DNA of 64,000 bases from Tritrichomonas musculus (GCA_039105265.1 JAPFFF010000050.1:1-64000); one strand, 5' to 3'; shown: positions 52,901 to 63,482, numbered from the stretch's first letter. A program made the numbers and translations. The notes: a model not told the origin generated them from the letters alone.

Positions 52901-55024
52901 TTAAATTTTGGCCAACTCTGTTGGACCCAGCTTTGCTGTGGTCAATTTTGTTGCTTCACAAGCCGGGAACGAAGTTCCAGTCTGCATGGCAGCCGATAAC
53001 CAATATGCTCGTGTTCTCTTACCAGCCTCATTTAATGTTTTTGTTTGAATAGTATATCCTTGAGGACATTCTTTAATATCATAGTATTTATACAAGGCCT
53101 TTTTACCTTTAAATATTATATTTAATTCTTTGCTATTCAGTGTCAGATGACCATCCTCTGAGATTTGTTCCTTTTGTCTTTGGCAACTTTGCGCAGCAAA
53201 TGAGGAGTCTTGTATTTCCTGTTTCTCAATATCTTGCCGCTCAATTTCAACTAATTTATACATTCGAACTCTCTTATCATCAACAATTCGCTTTGACATT
53301 ACAATTTTAAAATTTTCTGGAGGCTTCTTGAACCCATAGTATTTGTACAAATTCTTCAATCCTTTGAACTCTTTATTTATTTGTTTTCCCGCAAAGTTTC
53401 TTTCAGAAATATTTTCGCAGATGCATTCCAACTGTGTTGCAAGGTCCTTCGGCCTACTTTGTAGGACTCTTTGCAAGGGCGGCTCTATCGCAGACTGGAA
53501 ATTCGTTCCCGGTTCTTTCAGAGACTCCTGCTTCGCAAATGACCCTCCTTCGCCCAAATATTTATTGGGTTTGTTCTTAGATACTAAATTTTTATCATCT
53601 GGGATAGTGCCATTGACTATTTCAAGTACGTTTTGCTGCTGTAGATTTACTGAGCTTTCGGCGGGAAGTCGCACTTTCACTTTGCCTAATTTTTTAAGGA
53701 CTTTGCACCAAGAATCTATAGTCATATTATTCCATGTATTGGCTCTCAATTTATTGAGTCTGTATTCATATCTATTCAATGACTGTCTTACTTTACACTG
53801 CTTTTTTTCCGAGTCTACAATATTGAGAAAGAGATGTGTTGTTGAATTGTTTAAGCGATTACGACCTATAAATTGTTCTACTGAAGATACTGTATCAAGT
53901 GGAGTTTGGATGAATACTTGGAGGATATTTTCTTTTAACGATTGACCTGCTTGTATTGTGGATGTAGCAATAATTACGTCAATTTCTCTGTTTTTATTCA
54001 ATATGTCATATATTTTCCCGTTTTCATCTATACTTACCTCCTTTTTATCCCCATTATAGATTGCTGCGGAAAAATCTGAGTCAGCCAAAATAGCATTCTT
54101 CATAAGCATTCCTTCATTTTTGTCTTCAATTTTGATTAAAATCTTATCGTAATTTGGCTTCTCTTTTCGTATCAATTCAATGATTTGTTCCACAAAGTTT
54201 CCTTCGGCTCTAAAGGAGACTCCAGCTTTACTGGCGGAAATTTCTTCTTGCTTATTACCTAATTGATGTATAAAAATATTTCGATTATATTGGGTCTTTA
54301 CGTCTGGTTTTATTATTCTATAATCTTTGAAGACAGATAATCCAGCAATATCGTTAATCGTTGCAGATAACAGACCGACATTATTAAAATCGCGGATAAT
54401 TTCGATTAACGGTATATTGTTTAGTAATAAATGAGCCTCATCTATGATTAAGGTATAATTGTCTAAATCTATATCGTCAGAGGCGGCCAAGCTTTGCTTA
54501 TTGTCTACAGAATCTTTATCCCTTCTCGAATGATATGAGCATTCAACAAGAGAGCCAAGGCAACGAGATGCAGTACTATATGTTGTAATTATTATTTTGA
54601 CATTTTTTGTAAATGCTTTCTTGAATTCATCAAATGCCCCATCTTTAATACAAAGCGTCAAATATTTATTCATTTCACTCTCTCCAACATTATTTAATAG
54701 TATAATATCCCTATAGATTTTGTTATAAAATTCTGATGCTATATTAATCGTTGGAACAATCAAAATGAATTTCGATTCTGCGGGATATTCTTGATTGTCT
54801 CTAGAACAAATTGAGGATCCATTCTGATTTAGTACAGTTTTGAAGATCCATTTACAGACAGCGGAACTTTTGCCACATCCAATTGGAGCGTCAATAATAA
54901 ACTTCTTTTCTCTGTATTTGAGAGTTGTTGAGCCAGTAGATTGTTCTCTAGTAAATGTTATATAATTATACGGAATATTATCAAATATCTCGCTTTCAAT
55001 ATATTGACAAACATTTTGTGCCAT
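52901..55024 (-). CDS. Superfamily 2 DEAH helicase in the inverted-repeat cassette
   Basis: 707 residues, ATG at 55024. Walker A APIGCGKSS, motif Ia LIVPTINIASEF, DEAH within LIIDEAH, motif III SATI, and motif VI QFIGRNRLNN. It resembles virus-type origin-binding or D5-unlike SF2 helicases. C-terminal third is variable with two related KGLKNLYKYYGFK / GKKALYKYYDIKE units. Likely unwinds element DNA at replication. A helicase of this class is not part of the textbook Polinton core set. Confidence 0.75.
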   Translation of the reverse strand: MAQNVCQYIESEIFDNIPYNYITFTREQSTGSTTLKYREKKFIIDAPIGCGKSSAVCKWIFKTVLNQNGSSICSRDNQEYPAESKFILIVPTINIASEFYNKIYRDIILLNNVGESEMNKYLTLCIKDGAFDEFKKAFTKNVKIIITTYSTASRCLGSLVECSYHSRRDKDSVDNKQSLAASDDIDLDNYTLIIDEAHLLLNNIPLIEIIRDFNNVGLLSATINDIAGLSVFKDYRIIKPDVKTQYNRNIFIHQLGNKQEEISASKAGVSFRAEGNFVEQIIELIRKEKPNYDKILIKIEDKNEGMLMKNAILADSDFSAAIYNGDKKEVSIDENGKIYDILNKNREIDVIIATSTIQAGQSLKENILQVFIQTPLDTVSSVEQFIGRNRLNNSTTHLFLNIVDSEKKQCKVRQSLNRYEYRLNKLRANTWNNMTIDSWCKVLKKLGKVKVRLPAESSVNLQQQNVLEIVNGTIPDDKNLVSKNKPNKYLGEGGSFAKQESLKEPGTNFQSAIEPPLQRVLQSRPKDLATQLECICENISERNFAGKQINKEFKGLKNLYKYYGFKKPPENFKIVMSKRIVDDKRVRMYKLVEIERQDIEKQEIQDSSFAAQSCQRQKEQISEDGHLTLNSKELNIIFKGKKALYKYYDIKECPQGYTIQTKTLNEAGKRTRAYWLSAAMQTGTSFPACEATKLTTAKLGPTELAKI

Positions 55025-55086
55025 TTTACTAAAAAATAAAAAATGATACCTTTGATTTTAAAATTGTACCATATAAATGGTATAAC

Positions 55087-55400
55087 ACTTATTGTTAGAA
55101 CAAAAGGCTATTCACCTTTGCACAAGTCAATATATTGATTCAACAGCTTTGCTTCGACTGCCGATTTGTTGAGAAAAATTTGTTGTTCAAAGTCGACAAA
55201 GTCAATTATTTGATTACTATTTCTTTGTACTCAATATTTATCAGGTATGGTATCAAAAAGGTATCATTGGCACAGAAATCGGCTTATATATATTTTGTGC
55301 CACGACTAGTGGTATAAAAAAGAGTCTCGAAACGAAGTGGAGAGACTGTTTGAGGGGATTGAAGACCGGAGGTCTGAAATCACCGCAAACATATACTACT
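55087..55400. repeat. 314-bp inverted repeat, right arm
   Basis: Inverted copy of 51483-51796. At its outer end it carries the same HNH-gene start (ERLFEGIEDRRSEITAN) on the plus strand, there without the rest of the gene. Confidence 0.9.
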
Positions 55401-55404
55401 TTTG

Positions 55405-55514
55405 GGTATATATTTGTCTGATTTTCTTCTAATTGTGAAAGGATATTGGTTCAATATTTCATAGTCATTTTCGAAATCTTTAAGAGGGACAAATTTTGGT
55501 GAAGCCATTTGCGT
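55405..55514 (-). CDS. Start of an HNH/NUMOD4-type gene, fossil fragment
   Basis: From an ATG near 55510 the minus strand reads MASPKFVPLKDFENDYEIL, a NUMOD4-like start usual for homing-endonuclease genes of these elements. It ends at the right inverted-repeat arm. Confidence 0.4.
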
Positions 55515-55554
55515 TGAGGATAAAAAAAATATTTAGAATAAAGATTTAAACAAT

Positions 55555-56037
55555 TCATTCGTAGCCTTGCGGTACGCCAGTCTGATAATATTCGACTCCA
55601 TTAAGGCTCCAAGTGAAATATGTATCAGAACAGATCCAGGCCTCACAACTAGGAGGATGTTGGTCTGGAAAATCTGGGTCGGGAATAAAGTATGTGTCAT
55701 CATCGCCACGATACATTGGCTGACCTCTGAACGTGACGGTTATTGAGGTACTTCCAGTATCGATTCCGTCAAATACATAGCCTGCATTGCTCCTTTCAAG
55801 TTGGAAGTTTATACCAAAAGATGTTCCGTCTGAGCGGCAATTTGTATATCTTTTTCCTGTTGCTGGGTCGTTTAATGGTTGTGTGAAAGAGTCTTCAAAT
55901 TTTTGTGTGGCTTCTAAGGCTCCGTCTAGTTCGTTTGCGATAAGCTGATGTTGATAAAATCTTGCAGCACAAGTATTGGCAAATGTTGAAGACTTTCTAA
56001 GAAAGTACAATAATATATGAGCACGACAACCAATCAT
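55555..56037 (-). CDS. Polinton capsid-like C-terminal fragment
   Basis: 160 residues, beta-rich, with STSITVTFRGQPMYRGDDDTYF and CEAWICSDTYFTWSLNG, which looks like the last strands of a double jelly-roll capsid protein. It is short for that family, so only a fragment. Weak assignment. Confidence 0.35.
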   Translation of the reverse strand: MIGCRAHILLYFLRKSSTFANTCAARFYQHQLIANELDGALEATQKFEDSFTQPLNDPATGKRYTNCRSDGTSFGINFQLERSNAGYVFDGIDTGSTSITVTFRGQPMYRGDDDTYFIPDPDFPDQHPPSCEAWICSDTYFTWSLNGVEYYQTGVPQGYE

Positions 56038-56498
56038 AGCAATCTTTTAAGAACAATAATTTTTTTCTTTTGAAATATTTTATTTCTATTTTACATTTTT
56101 GTAGAGCATATATCATGCAAACCTCACAGCAACACTAAAGTTATATCAATTTTTACTCATAATTACACCTAATTTATGAATAAAAGCATTTATAAATAAT
56201 TGCAAATAATTTGTAATCATAATATGAGCAATTTCTTTAATTTTTTAAAGTTATATATGGTTGTTATAATATATGGTTGTTATAGAAACTTTTTGAAAAT
56301 ACTTTGACCATATAAACTATCAAAACAAAATAAAAAAAATCGTTTAGCAAAAGCAAAATAAAGTCGTTTAGTTTTTTTCAATGAACAACAAAAATGATTA
56401 AAAATAGAGAAATTCTTTGGTGAAAAAAATAATAAACGATATTCGAAAATAATTACACATATATAACCAAAAACGCAAAAAAATTTTTTGAATATATA
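56038..56498. other. AT-rich flank of the Polinton
   Basis: No gene seen. The right edge of the element lies somewhere in the first hundred bases; no terminal repeat defines it. Confidence 0.4.
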
Positions 56499-56500
56499 TA

Positions 56501-58889
56501 GTCCTAGCACGAGAAAATTTTCATTTTTACACGAGAAAAAAATAAAAATTCTTTATTTCCATTCAAATTTTCAATAAAAATATAGAAAAATTCATGAAAA
56601 AATTTTATCGCGCAGAAAAAAAAATCAAAATTTTATGAAAAAAAAAATTTCACGAAAACGGTTTTTGATGCTACGAATTAACTAAAGTGTGAGGCGAAAG
56701 CGGTTTTAGAGAAAAAAATGAAAGTTCAGGCACAAATATTTAAAAAAAAGTCAAAAAAACAAAAACAGGAAGTATTTGATTTTTTAATCTCATCATTTTT
56801 GCCAAAAAAAAAAAGCATTTTTACATCAAATTTCATTTATAATAAATTTTTGATTTTACAAGCGAAAATGAGCTTTTACTCATGAGTAATAAATGTTTTT
56901 CCATTAAATTTAAATAATCAGAATTAATATAATATATTCATATATATATGTAGAATTCATAAAAAAGTAATATATATATATATTATGAAATGAATATATA
57001 ATATGACACCCATAAATTTTTAACTAATTTTCAAGAGAATAAATATGATAATATCGATTTGATTAATTTTAATATTTTGTGTTAAAAGCCAACCAATACA
57101 ATTAGTTTCTTGGTATAAAATGGATTTTAGGGCGATTTTTTTTTTACCAAATAGGTTCAAGCCTTTATTTTCTCTTTTTTTTTTCCATAAAAAACTCAAT
57201 CAAATTTTTTCAAATACGAATGCAAAAATATTTCGATGATTTATTTATGAATATTCATTTTTTAATATAAGCCATTTCTAAATTTCTTTTTTCAAATATC
57301 AAATTTAAATACTTGGTGTGAAATATATGCATTGAAAAAGAGATAATGCCAATGATTTTGAGCTCTTTTATTGAATTGTTTTGATTGATTATTGGAATCT
57401 TGTTCTTTTAAAAAGAATGCTTATATACATGTATACATTGGCATTATCTATTTCAAATGCTTTTCTTTTGAATGAATTTAATGATGCTTTTGATATAATA
57501 TTTTGATAGATTTCAGACCAGATAACAATTGAAAATTTATTTTAAAACTTCAGAATTTTCGATTATTTGTAAGAATTACTTCTAAGAATGGAATTACTTT
57601 GATTCAAAACTGATTTGTAAAAAATGTCTATGTCATATTCTATCATCTTTAAAAGCATTGATAGGATATTCTAGCAAGAGCTTTAATTGATTTTTGAAAC
57701 TTCTTAATAATCTGATAATCACTCTTATCTTGAAATTCTTATCTCTTACTGCTACATACATGATATAGAATCTGGTTGTATTTGATTTGGTTTATAATAA
57801 TTTGAGTATTAAATAATTTAGAATTTGGAATTGATCTTGTTGGTGCTTTATAAAAAAAAAAATATTAAACGTACAAAATATAAAAAGGTAAAGAATTTGA
57901 TTTGTAAAGATTTTAATATGAAAATCAGCTCTTAAAACCATTGTTTTTCATATTACAATTAGATTGTCTGGTTCTTAACACAAAATATTAAAATTAATAA
58001 AATCGATAATCATCTTATTATTCTCTTGAAAATTAGTTAAAAGTTGATTTTGTTTTTATAATTATATTAATAATGGAATTTATAATATTTTTATGTATTA
58101 AATTTATTTATATTTTTTATACTGAGTTCAAAATGATTAAAAATGTCTTTAAAAAAATAAACGGTTTCTGTCAGATTTTCCTATAAAATCAACATTTTCC
58201 TTAAATTCAACAGGATTATAATTTATATATAAAGTAATTTAACAAGTTTCTAGTATATCAAAAACTGTTTTATTATAAAATACATTAATGAAAACTCAAT
58301 CATCAATTATATTAATAAATTCTGAATCATCAAATACATTAATAAATACTCAATTATCAAATACATTAATAAACATTTAATCATCAATTACATTAACAAA
58401 TACTCCATCATCAATTACATTAATAAATACTCCATCATCATTTATATTAAAAAATTCTTCAATTTTATATCCAAATCTCTATTATTAAAAGTCGGAAACA
58501 TAATGTTATACCTTTTTTTAAATCCATAAAAAGATTTTGTATGATTAACAAATCATTTTAATTATAAAAAATTTGCTCAGAACATTTTTCTTTAGTCATT
58601 ATATTATTAGAATAAGTTTTTTTGTTTTGATTTTTTTGATGAAATTTCTAGTTTTTTTGACATACAATTTTTTCGTTATTTGTTCATTATTTTTTCTTCA
58701 TTAAAAACCGTTTTCGGAATAAAATTTTTTTTATTAAAATTTTGAAATTTTATCCTCGGGTAAAAAATTTTTATTGAAAAATCAAATTTTTTTCCAAACA
58801 AAATTTTTTCCCTTCTGAAAAAGTTAATCATAATTATCAAAAAAATTTTTTTTTCTCGTGTAAAAATGAAAATTTTCTCGTGCTAGGAC
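56501..58889. mobile_element. TA-flanked inverted-repeat element (mariner-like), 2.4 kb
   Basis: GTCCTAGCACGAGAAAATTT at 56501 returns inverted, ending at 58889, as a near-perfect terminal repeat of about 40 bases. Weaker pairing continues for some 200 bases (CGAAAACGGTTTTT near 56655 against its inverse near 58707). TA lies on both sides (56499-56500, 58890-58891). No transposase frame inside. Two further inverted pairs are nested: about 57017-57110 with 57953-58048, and 57328-57357 with 57440-57468. Confidence 0.65.
58290..58460. repeat. Short tandem repeat, about 28-bp units
   Basis: Six or so imperfect copies around ATCATCAATTACATTAATAA. No open frame is kept. Confidence 0.65.
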
Positions 58890-58891
58890 TA

Positions 58892-59345
58892 TATGAAAAT
58901 ATTTTCTATTTTAATATATTAAAATCAAAACCTAAAAACATGATAATTATATTTTAATTGACCACTTTATTGTTTGTTATGAATATGATAAATGTATATT
59001 ATTCACAAATGCGTATTTATATCTGAAGTTTTGAGAAAAACATTAATTTGTTCATAATTTCACCAATTATCCAACTTTCTTGTTAAGTGCACTTAACAAG
59101 GAGTTGAACAAGATTACACTAAGGCTATAGAATACTTTGAAAAAGGCACTGAACTTAATAATGATGCCTCGTTCAATAGTCCAGGTCTTCTTCATAAAGA
59201 TGGCCATGGCGTTAAGTAAGATTACATTAAAGCTAAAGAACATTATGAAAGAGCCATTCAGCTATGTAGTATAGATTCATTGGACAATCTTGGGAATTTG
59301 TACCTTGGTGGTTTAGGTGTTACTCAAGAGAGTTGTTCGAAAAAG
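58892..59345 (+). pseudogene. Sel1-repeat pseudogene (copy 2) with duplicated leader
   Basis: Closely matches 20918-21400. The coding remnant (from about 59096) reads QGVEQDYTKA, then a stop absent from copy 1 (GCT ATA G against GCT AGA G changes the frame reading), the shared TAA after GVK, and DNLGNLYLGGLGVTQE. It ends at 59345, where the match to copy 1 is lost. The duplicate begins right at the edge of the mariner-like element, so that insertion or its mobilisation may have set the boundary. Confidence 0.7.
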
Positions 59346-59824
59346 CAACTTACAAGTTGATGATTTTGTTGTTGAGGAAACCGAATTCTTCGGTTGCTTT
59401 ATATTTTTTAAGGGAACTTTCTCGAGTTGAATTTGAACCGAATTCTAAACTTCGAACAATATAAAAAGTGAAATATTCGGTATTCGAATGTTGATGGCCA
59501 TTGGTGAGTCAGATATCGAATTTATAGGCATCCTAACTCTAGCTCACGTCACAAAAATATTACTCCCTATTCTAAGATATTTTATTGGGCAGTTTCAATA
59601 AAGAATGTATTTGCAATTGCTTTTTATAACCTTTCTCAAATAATTATCTGAAGAAATAATTTAGAATTTAATAAATGCATAATCTAAACAATGATTTATT
59701 TAGTAGATATCGATTTTCAAAATTAATAAATTGAATGTTTAGAATGTCGGGACCTCTATTTCAATTTTTGTTTTCAAAAATTGAGTAATATTCAGACAAC
59801 GTAAAATAATTAAGAAAATAAATA
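59346..59824. other. Spacer upstream of the kinase gene
   Basis: No firm gene. 59405-59480 has a once-coding look on the plus strand (FEPNSKLRTI, like a BspA-type unit NSELRTI), so it may be a small BspA remnant. Confidence 0.4.
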
Positions 59825-61705
59825 ATGGATTTTGAAGATGCCTTTTTTGATACAAAAGATTATGAACAAACAAAAAAACTCCTTGGACAAGGGGCATTTG
59901 GCAAAGTCTGGGTTGTTAATAGTATAAATGATGATATACAATATGCTGCAAAAATTATTAACACGAATGGAGCAATAAGCGGTCGAGAACAGATGATACT
60001 TTTACGGGAGTCGATTATTCTTCACAAATTGAATCACATTGCAATTGTTAAATTTAAAGGCATCAATTTTCATTCTTTTGAAGATCCATCAAAATTGGAA
60101 CCTACTATTCTAACAGAATATTTACCTCACGGATCATTAAAAGAAATTCTTGACAAAGAGAAAAAGAGTATTGCTGATGATAACTGGAACCCAACCAAAA
60201 AATATATTTGTATACTGGGAATATCAGATGCGATGCGATATCTTCACAAAAATGGAATTATTCATCGTGACCTAAAACCAGAAAACATTTTAATTGATGA
60301 GAATTACTATCCACGAGTATGTGATTTTGGATTATCACGATGCTTTTCAGATTCTCTTACCAAATCAATGCAAATGTCAATGACAGGACAAGTAGGTACC
60401 CCTCTCTATATGGCCCCTGAATTGCTGGAAGACAACGAGCACTACAGCTCAAGTGTTGATGTATATGCATTTGCTATTCTTGCCTACGAAATTGTAACCG
60501 GAAAAGAACCATTCAGCGAACATGGCAAAAAAGTCAGTATTCGTGGATTGATGACAAAAGTTATGGCAGGAAACCGTCCTGAGTTTACTGATGGAGTTAC
60601 AGATAAGATGGTTGATTTGATATCGAAGTGCTGGAGCCAAGATCCAAATGAAAGGCCGTCTTTTGAAGAGATTTTTGAGCAGCTTTCATCAGACTTTTCA
60701 TACTTTGATGAGAGTGTTGACAGTGATGAAATTGAAGACTACTTAATGGACCTTAAAGATACCTGTGAAGAAAATCAAATCCAAACAAAGATGAGTGAAA
60801 CGCAGAAACAATGTGAAAGTTACCAAAAAATAAACAAAGAATTAGAAGAAAAAGTAAAAAACCTTCAAGAAGAGCTTATTGAGTCACAAAAACAATGTGA
60901 AAGTTATAAAAAAGTTAATAAGAAATTAGAAAAAGAAGTTAAAAACCAACAAAAATATCTTGATAGCATGCATAGGGAATGTAACTTATTTTATGAAGGA
61001 AACAAAGAACTAGAAAATAAAGTTAAAAGTCTTCAAGAAAAGCTAGATCTAAAAAAATTTGATCAATTAATTATAAATGTAGTAAAAGCAACTGACCTCC
61101 TCAAGCCAAAATCATCAAAGAAATGCAATCCTTGTGTTAAGTTGAATTGTGGATCGTTGTCATTTTCAACTAAAGTTAAAAAAGATGCTTTTTATCCAAG
61201 TTGGAATGAAACATTTGTTTTCGATATCATAAAGAACAACATTGATATTGATAACGATTACTTGATAATAAATATGTACAGCATAGATATTTGGAAAAGG
61301 AAGGAAAAACTAGCAAATGAAATCAAACTAGGTCCACTCTCCAAATTCATGAGAGTGAATGAGCATATTCAGATTCTAGATTTAAAATTGAACGATAATC
61401 ACGCAGGAACATTGCGTTTGGAAATCCAGCTCGTCAACAGTGACAACAATCAACATGATTATGATGATAAAGATGATGATGATAAAGATAATGATAATGA
61501 TAAAGATAATGATAATGATAGTGATAATGATAGTGATAATGATAATGATAATGATAATGATAGTGATAATTTTTCATTCAATGATAGTGATGGTAATGAT
61601 AATGACAATAACAATCAAGATAATGATAATGACCAAAATAATCAAAATGATAGTGATGAGAGCGATTTAGATGATGATAGTAATGATGAAATATATATTT
61701 TTTGA
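59825..61705 (+). CDS. TKL-type protein kinase with coiled coil, C2 domain and Asp/Asn tail
   Basis: 626 residues, ATG at 59825. Kinase domain 15-290 complete: GQGAFGKV (21-28), Lys43, Glu62, HRDLKPEN (147-154), DFG (167-169), GTPLYMAPE (191-199). Coiled coil about 315-410, with a repeated phrase QKQCESYxKxNKxLE. C2 domain about 412-537 (LIINVVKATDLL, YPSWNETFVFD). The usual SDPYVKV Ca-binding loop reads CNPCVKL, and the third loop also lacks its Asp pair, so calcium-dependent membrane binding is doubtful. Tail 540-626 is Asp/Asn/Ser low-complexity, coded by GATAAT/GATGAT repeats. Probably cytoplasmic signalling. The kinase-C2 pairing suggests membrane or lipid targeting. The ORF is intact. 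Confidence 0.85.
   Translation: MDFEDAFFDTKDYEQTKKLLGQGAFGKVWVVNSINDDIQYAAKIINTNGAISGREQMILLRESIILHKLNHIAIVKFKGINFHSFEDPSKLEPTILTEYLPHGSLKEILDKEKKSIADDNWNPTKKYICILGISDAMRYLHKNGIIHRDLKPENILIDENYYPRVCDFGLSRCFSDSLTKSMQMSMTGQVGTPLYMAPELLEDNEHYSSSVDVYAFAILAYEIVTGKEPFSEHGKKVSIRGLMTKVMAGNRPEFTDGVTDKMVDLISKCWSQDPNERPSFEEIFEQLSSDFSYFDESVDSDEIEDYLMDLKDTCEENQIQTKMSETQKQCESYQKINKELEEKVKNLQEELIESQKQCESYKKVNKKLEKEVKNQQKYLDSMHRECNLFYEGNKELENKVKSLQEKLDLKKFDQLIINVVKATDLLKPKSSKKCNPCVKLNCGSLSFSTKVKKDAFYPSWNETFVFDIIKNNIDIDNDYLIINMYSIDIWKRKEKLANEIKLGPLSKFMRVNEHIQILDLKLNDNHAGTLRLEIQLVNSDNNQHDYDDKDDDDKDNDNDKDNDNDSDNDSDNDNDNDNDSDNFSFNDSDGNDNDNNNQDNDNDQNNQNDSDESDLDDDSNDEIYIF
61440..61690 (+). repeat. GATAAT/GATGAT coding microsatellite
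   Basis: A near-continuous GAT AAT / GAT AGT / GAT GAT codon run forms the kinase's acidic tail. Length polymorphism is likely. Confidence 0.85.
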
Positions 61706-62203
61706 TTTGAATTATTTCAAATCATAAATTGAATTAAAGAATGTTGTTCGTTTCTGTATCCTAATTAATGCATTGTCTTAAAAAAGTTATTTTTTTTTTA
61801 TAATTTACCTTTTCTTTTTGTACAAACCATGGTACATTCAATTCAATTTTGGAACATACCTATTTTTTCGTATCTTGACTTTTGAATAATAAATAACATT
61901 AATATTTACAAAACATGCGAATGCCAATCAATTGCATTGAGAATTTTTGAAGCATTAAGGAAAAAAAAAAAAAAAAAAAAAATACATTATTCATCATAAA
62001 CATCTTTTTTTGCCCCATTACTCAGAATAACATTACAGTAGTTTATAAATTATAAAATTATTTTTTAAAGTACCCTTTTTTTTATGATTTGTAAAAAAGG
62101 TTCGTTAAAAATCGGTTAACAAAAAATGTGATGTAAAAAAAGTAAAGGTTATTTATAATTCTTTTTTTTTTAAATAATATTGATATAAAACCTATGTTTA
62201 AAT
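61706..62203. other. AT-rich spacer
   Basis: A-run near 61963-61982, no gene seen. Confidence 0.5.
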
Positions 62204-62211
62204 TATATTAA

Positions 62212-62895
62212 CAGCCATGGTCAACGTTGATAAAACTGATTAAAGCGACCGTTTAAAAGTTCTTCGTTGTCAAAGTTGTCAACGTTGAATTGATGTTAAC
62301 GTCAAAGTGGCAAATGACATTGAAAAATATGTCACTTTTTCAATTTCAATTCAACGAGTTGTAGTCAAAGTTAAATTATCATATTTTTACATGGAGAAAG
62401 GATTGTTCATAATAAAAATATACTAATTAATATTGAATTGGAATATTATTGATTTTATATTCTTCAATAAGTGTACAACGTATTAATTATCCAATAAATG
62501 ATTTTGTTGTGAATATATTATATTCTAAATGAGAAATAAAATAATGTTTACTAAGACATTTTTATTATTTTTTCGGTAAAAAAAAGATAAATATAAATTA
62601 TATTCTTCATGTCTTTTTGATTGTTACAAAAATGAATTGTAAAATTAAAATTTGAATTGTGGAAAAAATATATCAAAAAGTTAAAATTTTTAAAGAGTAA
62701 TAAAAATTTTTCATAATATAATGTGAACTAACGTTAACTCGTTCGTTTTTTCAATGTTATCTGAACTTTGAAAGCTTTGTTGATCGTTGTTCATTTCGTT
62801 GAACTTAACGGGCTCAACGTCTTTGATCGTTGATTGTCAATGAACGAGTGGTTATAAAATTCAACAAGCTCAACGTCAAACGTTGGCCATCATTG
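62212..62895. mobile_element. Second hAT-like non-autonomous element with 8-bp duplication
   Basis: 684 bp. The left end is CAGCCATGGTCAACGTT; the right end, inverted, is CAATGATGGCCAACGTT (13 of 17 match). TATATTAA occurs directly on both sides (62204-62211, 62896-62903). Subterminal CAACGTT/TCAACG words recur many times at both ends, as in hAT elements. No reading frame inside. Confidence 0.75.
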
Positions 62896-62903
62896 TATAT
62901 TAA

Positions 62904-63482
62904 TGTTTTCATAATCATTAAGATTTTCAAAGTTCAGATAACAATATACGATTTTTTTCAGATTTTAAGATAATCTCCTGAACGATTACAAATATTTTTT
63001 TTTTGTTTTGTTTTGTTTTTGCACAGAAATAATGCTTTCAAAATATATATTTAAAAACATAAAAATATGAATATTTTATCATAAAATTTTTATGATGTTT
63101 AATTAAACATACATTTTCTTTTCAATTAGAAAGTAGAAATCAATTGTGACAGCAATTCTCATTTTTTTACCTTTGAAAAAAAAAGCAAAAGATTTTATGT
63201 CTTTGCTAGGTTTCATCTTTGCTCGACACCCTCTACGGGCTATCGAGATACGTGAAAAAATTATGATAAAATGTAAAAAAAATGTCCATTGCTGCAAAAT
63301 TAACATCTGTTTGCAAAAATTGTCTAAGGTCAGTTTGCTGGCAAATAAAATTGTTCCTTTTTTAATATTAAAAATCAAGCATTAAATTAATAAATCTTTA
63401 AAAAAAAAAATTCAAAATTAGCTCATTGTTTATTAACATATGAAGGTTCAAACATGGTGATATTTAATTATAAGAAAATAAG
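62904..63482. other. AT-rich spacer
   Basis: No supported gene; short overlapping frames on both strands at 63103-63385 have no recognisable content. Confidence 0.5.

Larger units (their letters stand above)
41560..56040. mobile_element. Polinton (Maverick) fossil
   Basis: About 14.5 kb, mixed strands and less A/T-rich than its flanks. Parts in order: protein-primed DNA polymerase B (+), integrase (-), two small genes (+), fibre-like structural gene (-), small structural-type gene (+), HNH-type gene (-), an inverted-repeat cassette with two small genes and a helicase (all -), and a capsid-like fragment (-). It looks incomplete at the left and broken in roughly three to five places; no long terminal inverted repeat pair was found at the outer ends. 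Long reading frames survive, so it is probably young. Confidence 0.85.

Noticed and set aside
41560-56040. Long terminal inverted repeats defining both Polinton ends
   Set aside because: No matching pair was found at the outer edges; the only long inverted pair is the internal 314-bp one.
63103-63385. Overlapping short ORFs on both strands
   Set aside because: No family resemblance; A/T-rich except one short segment near 63220-63250.
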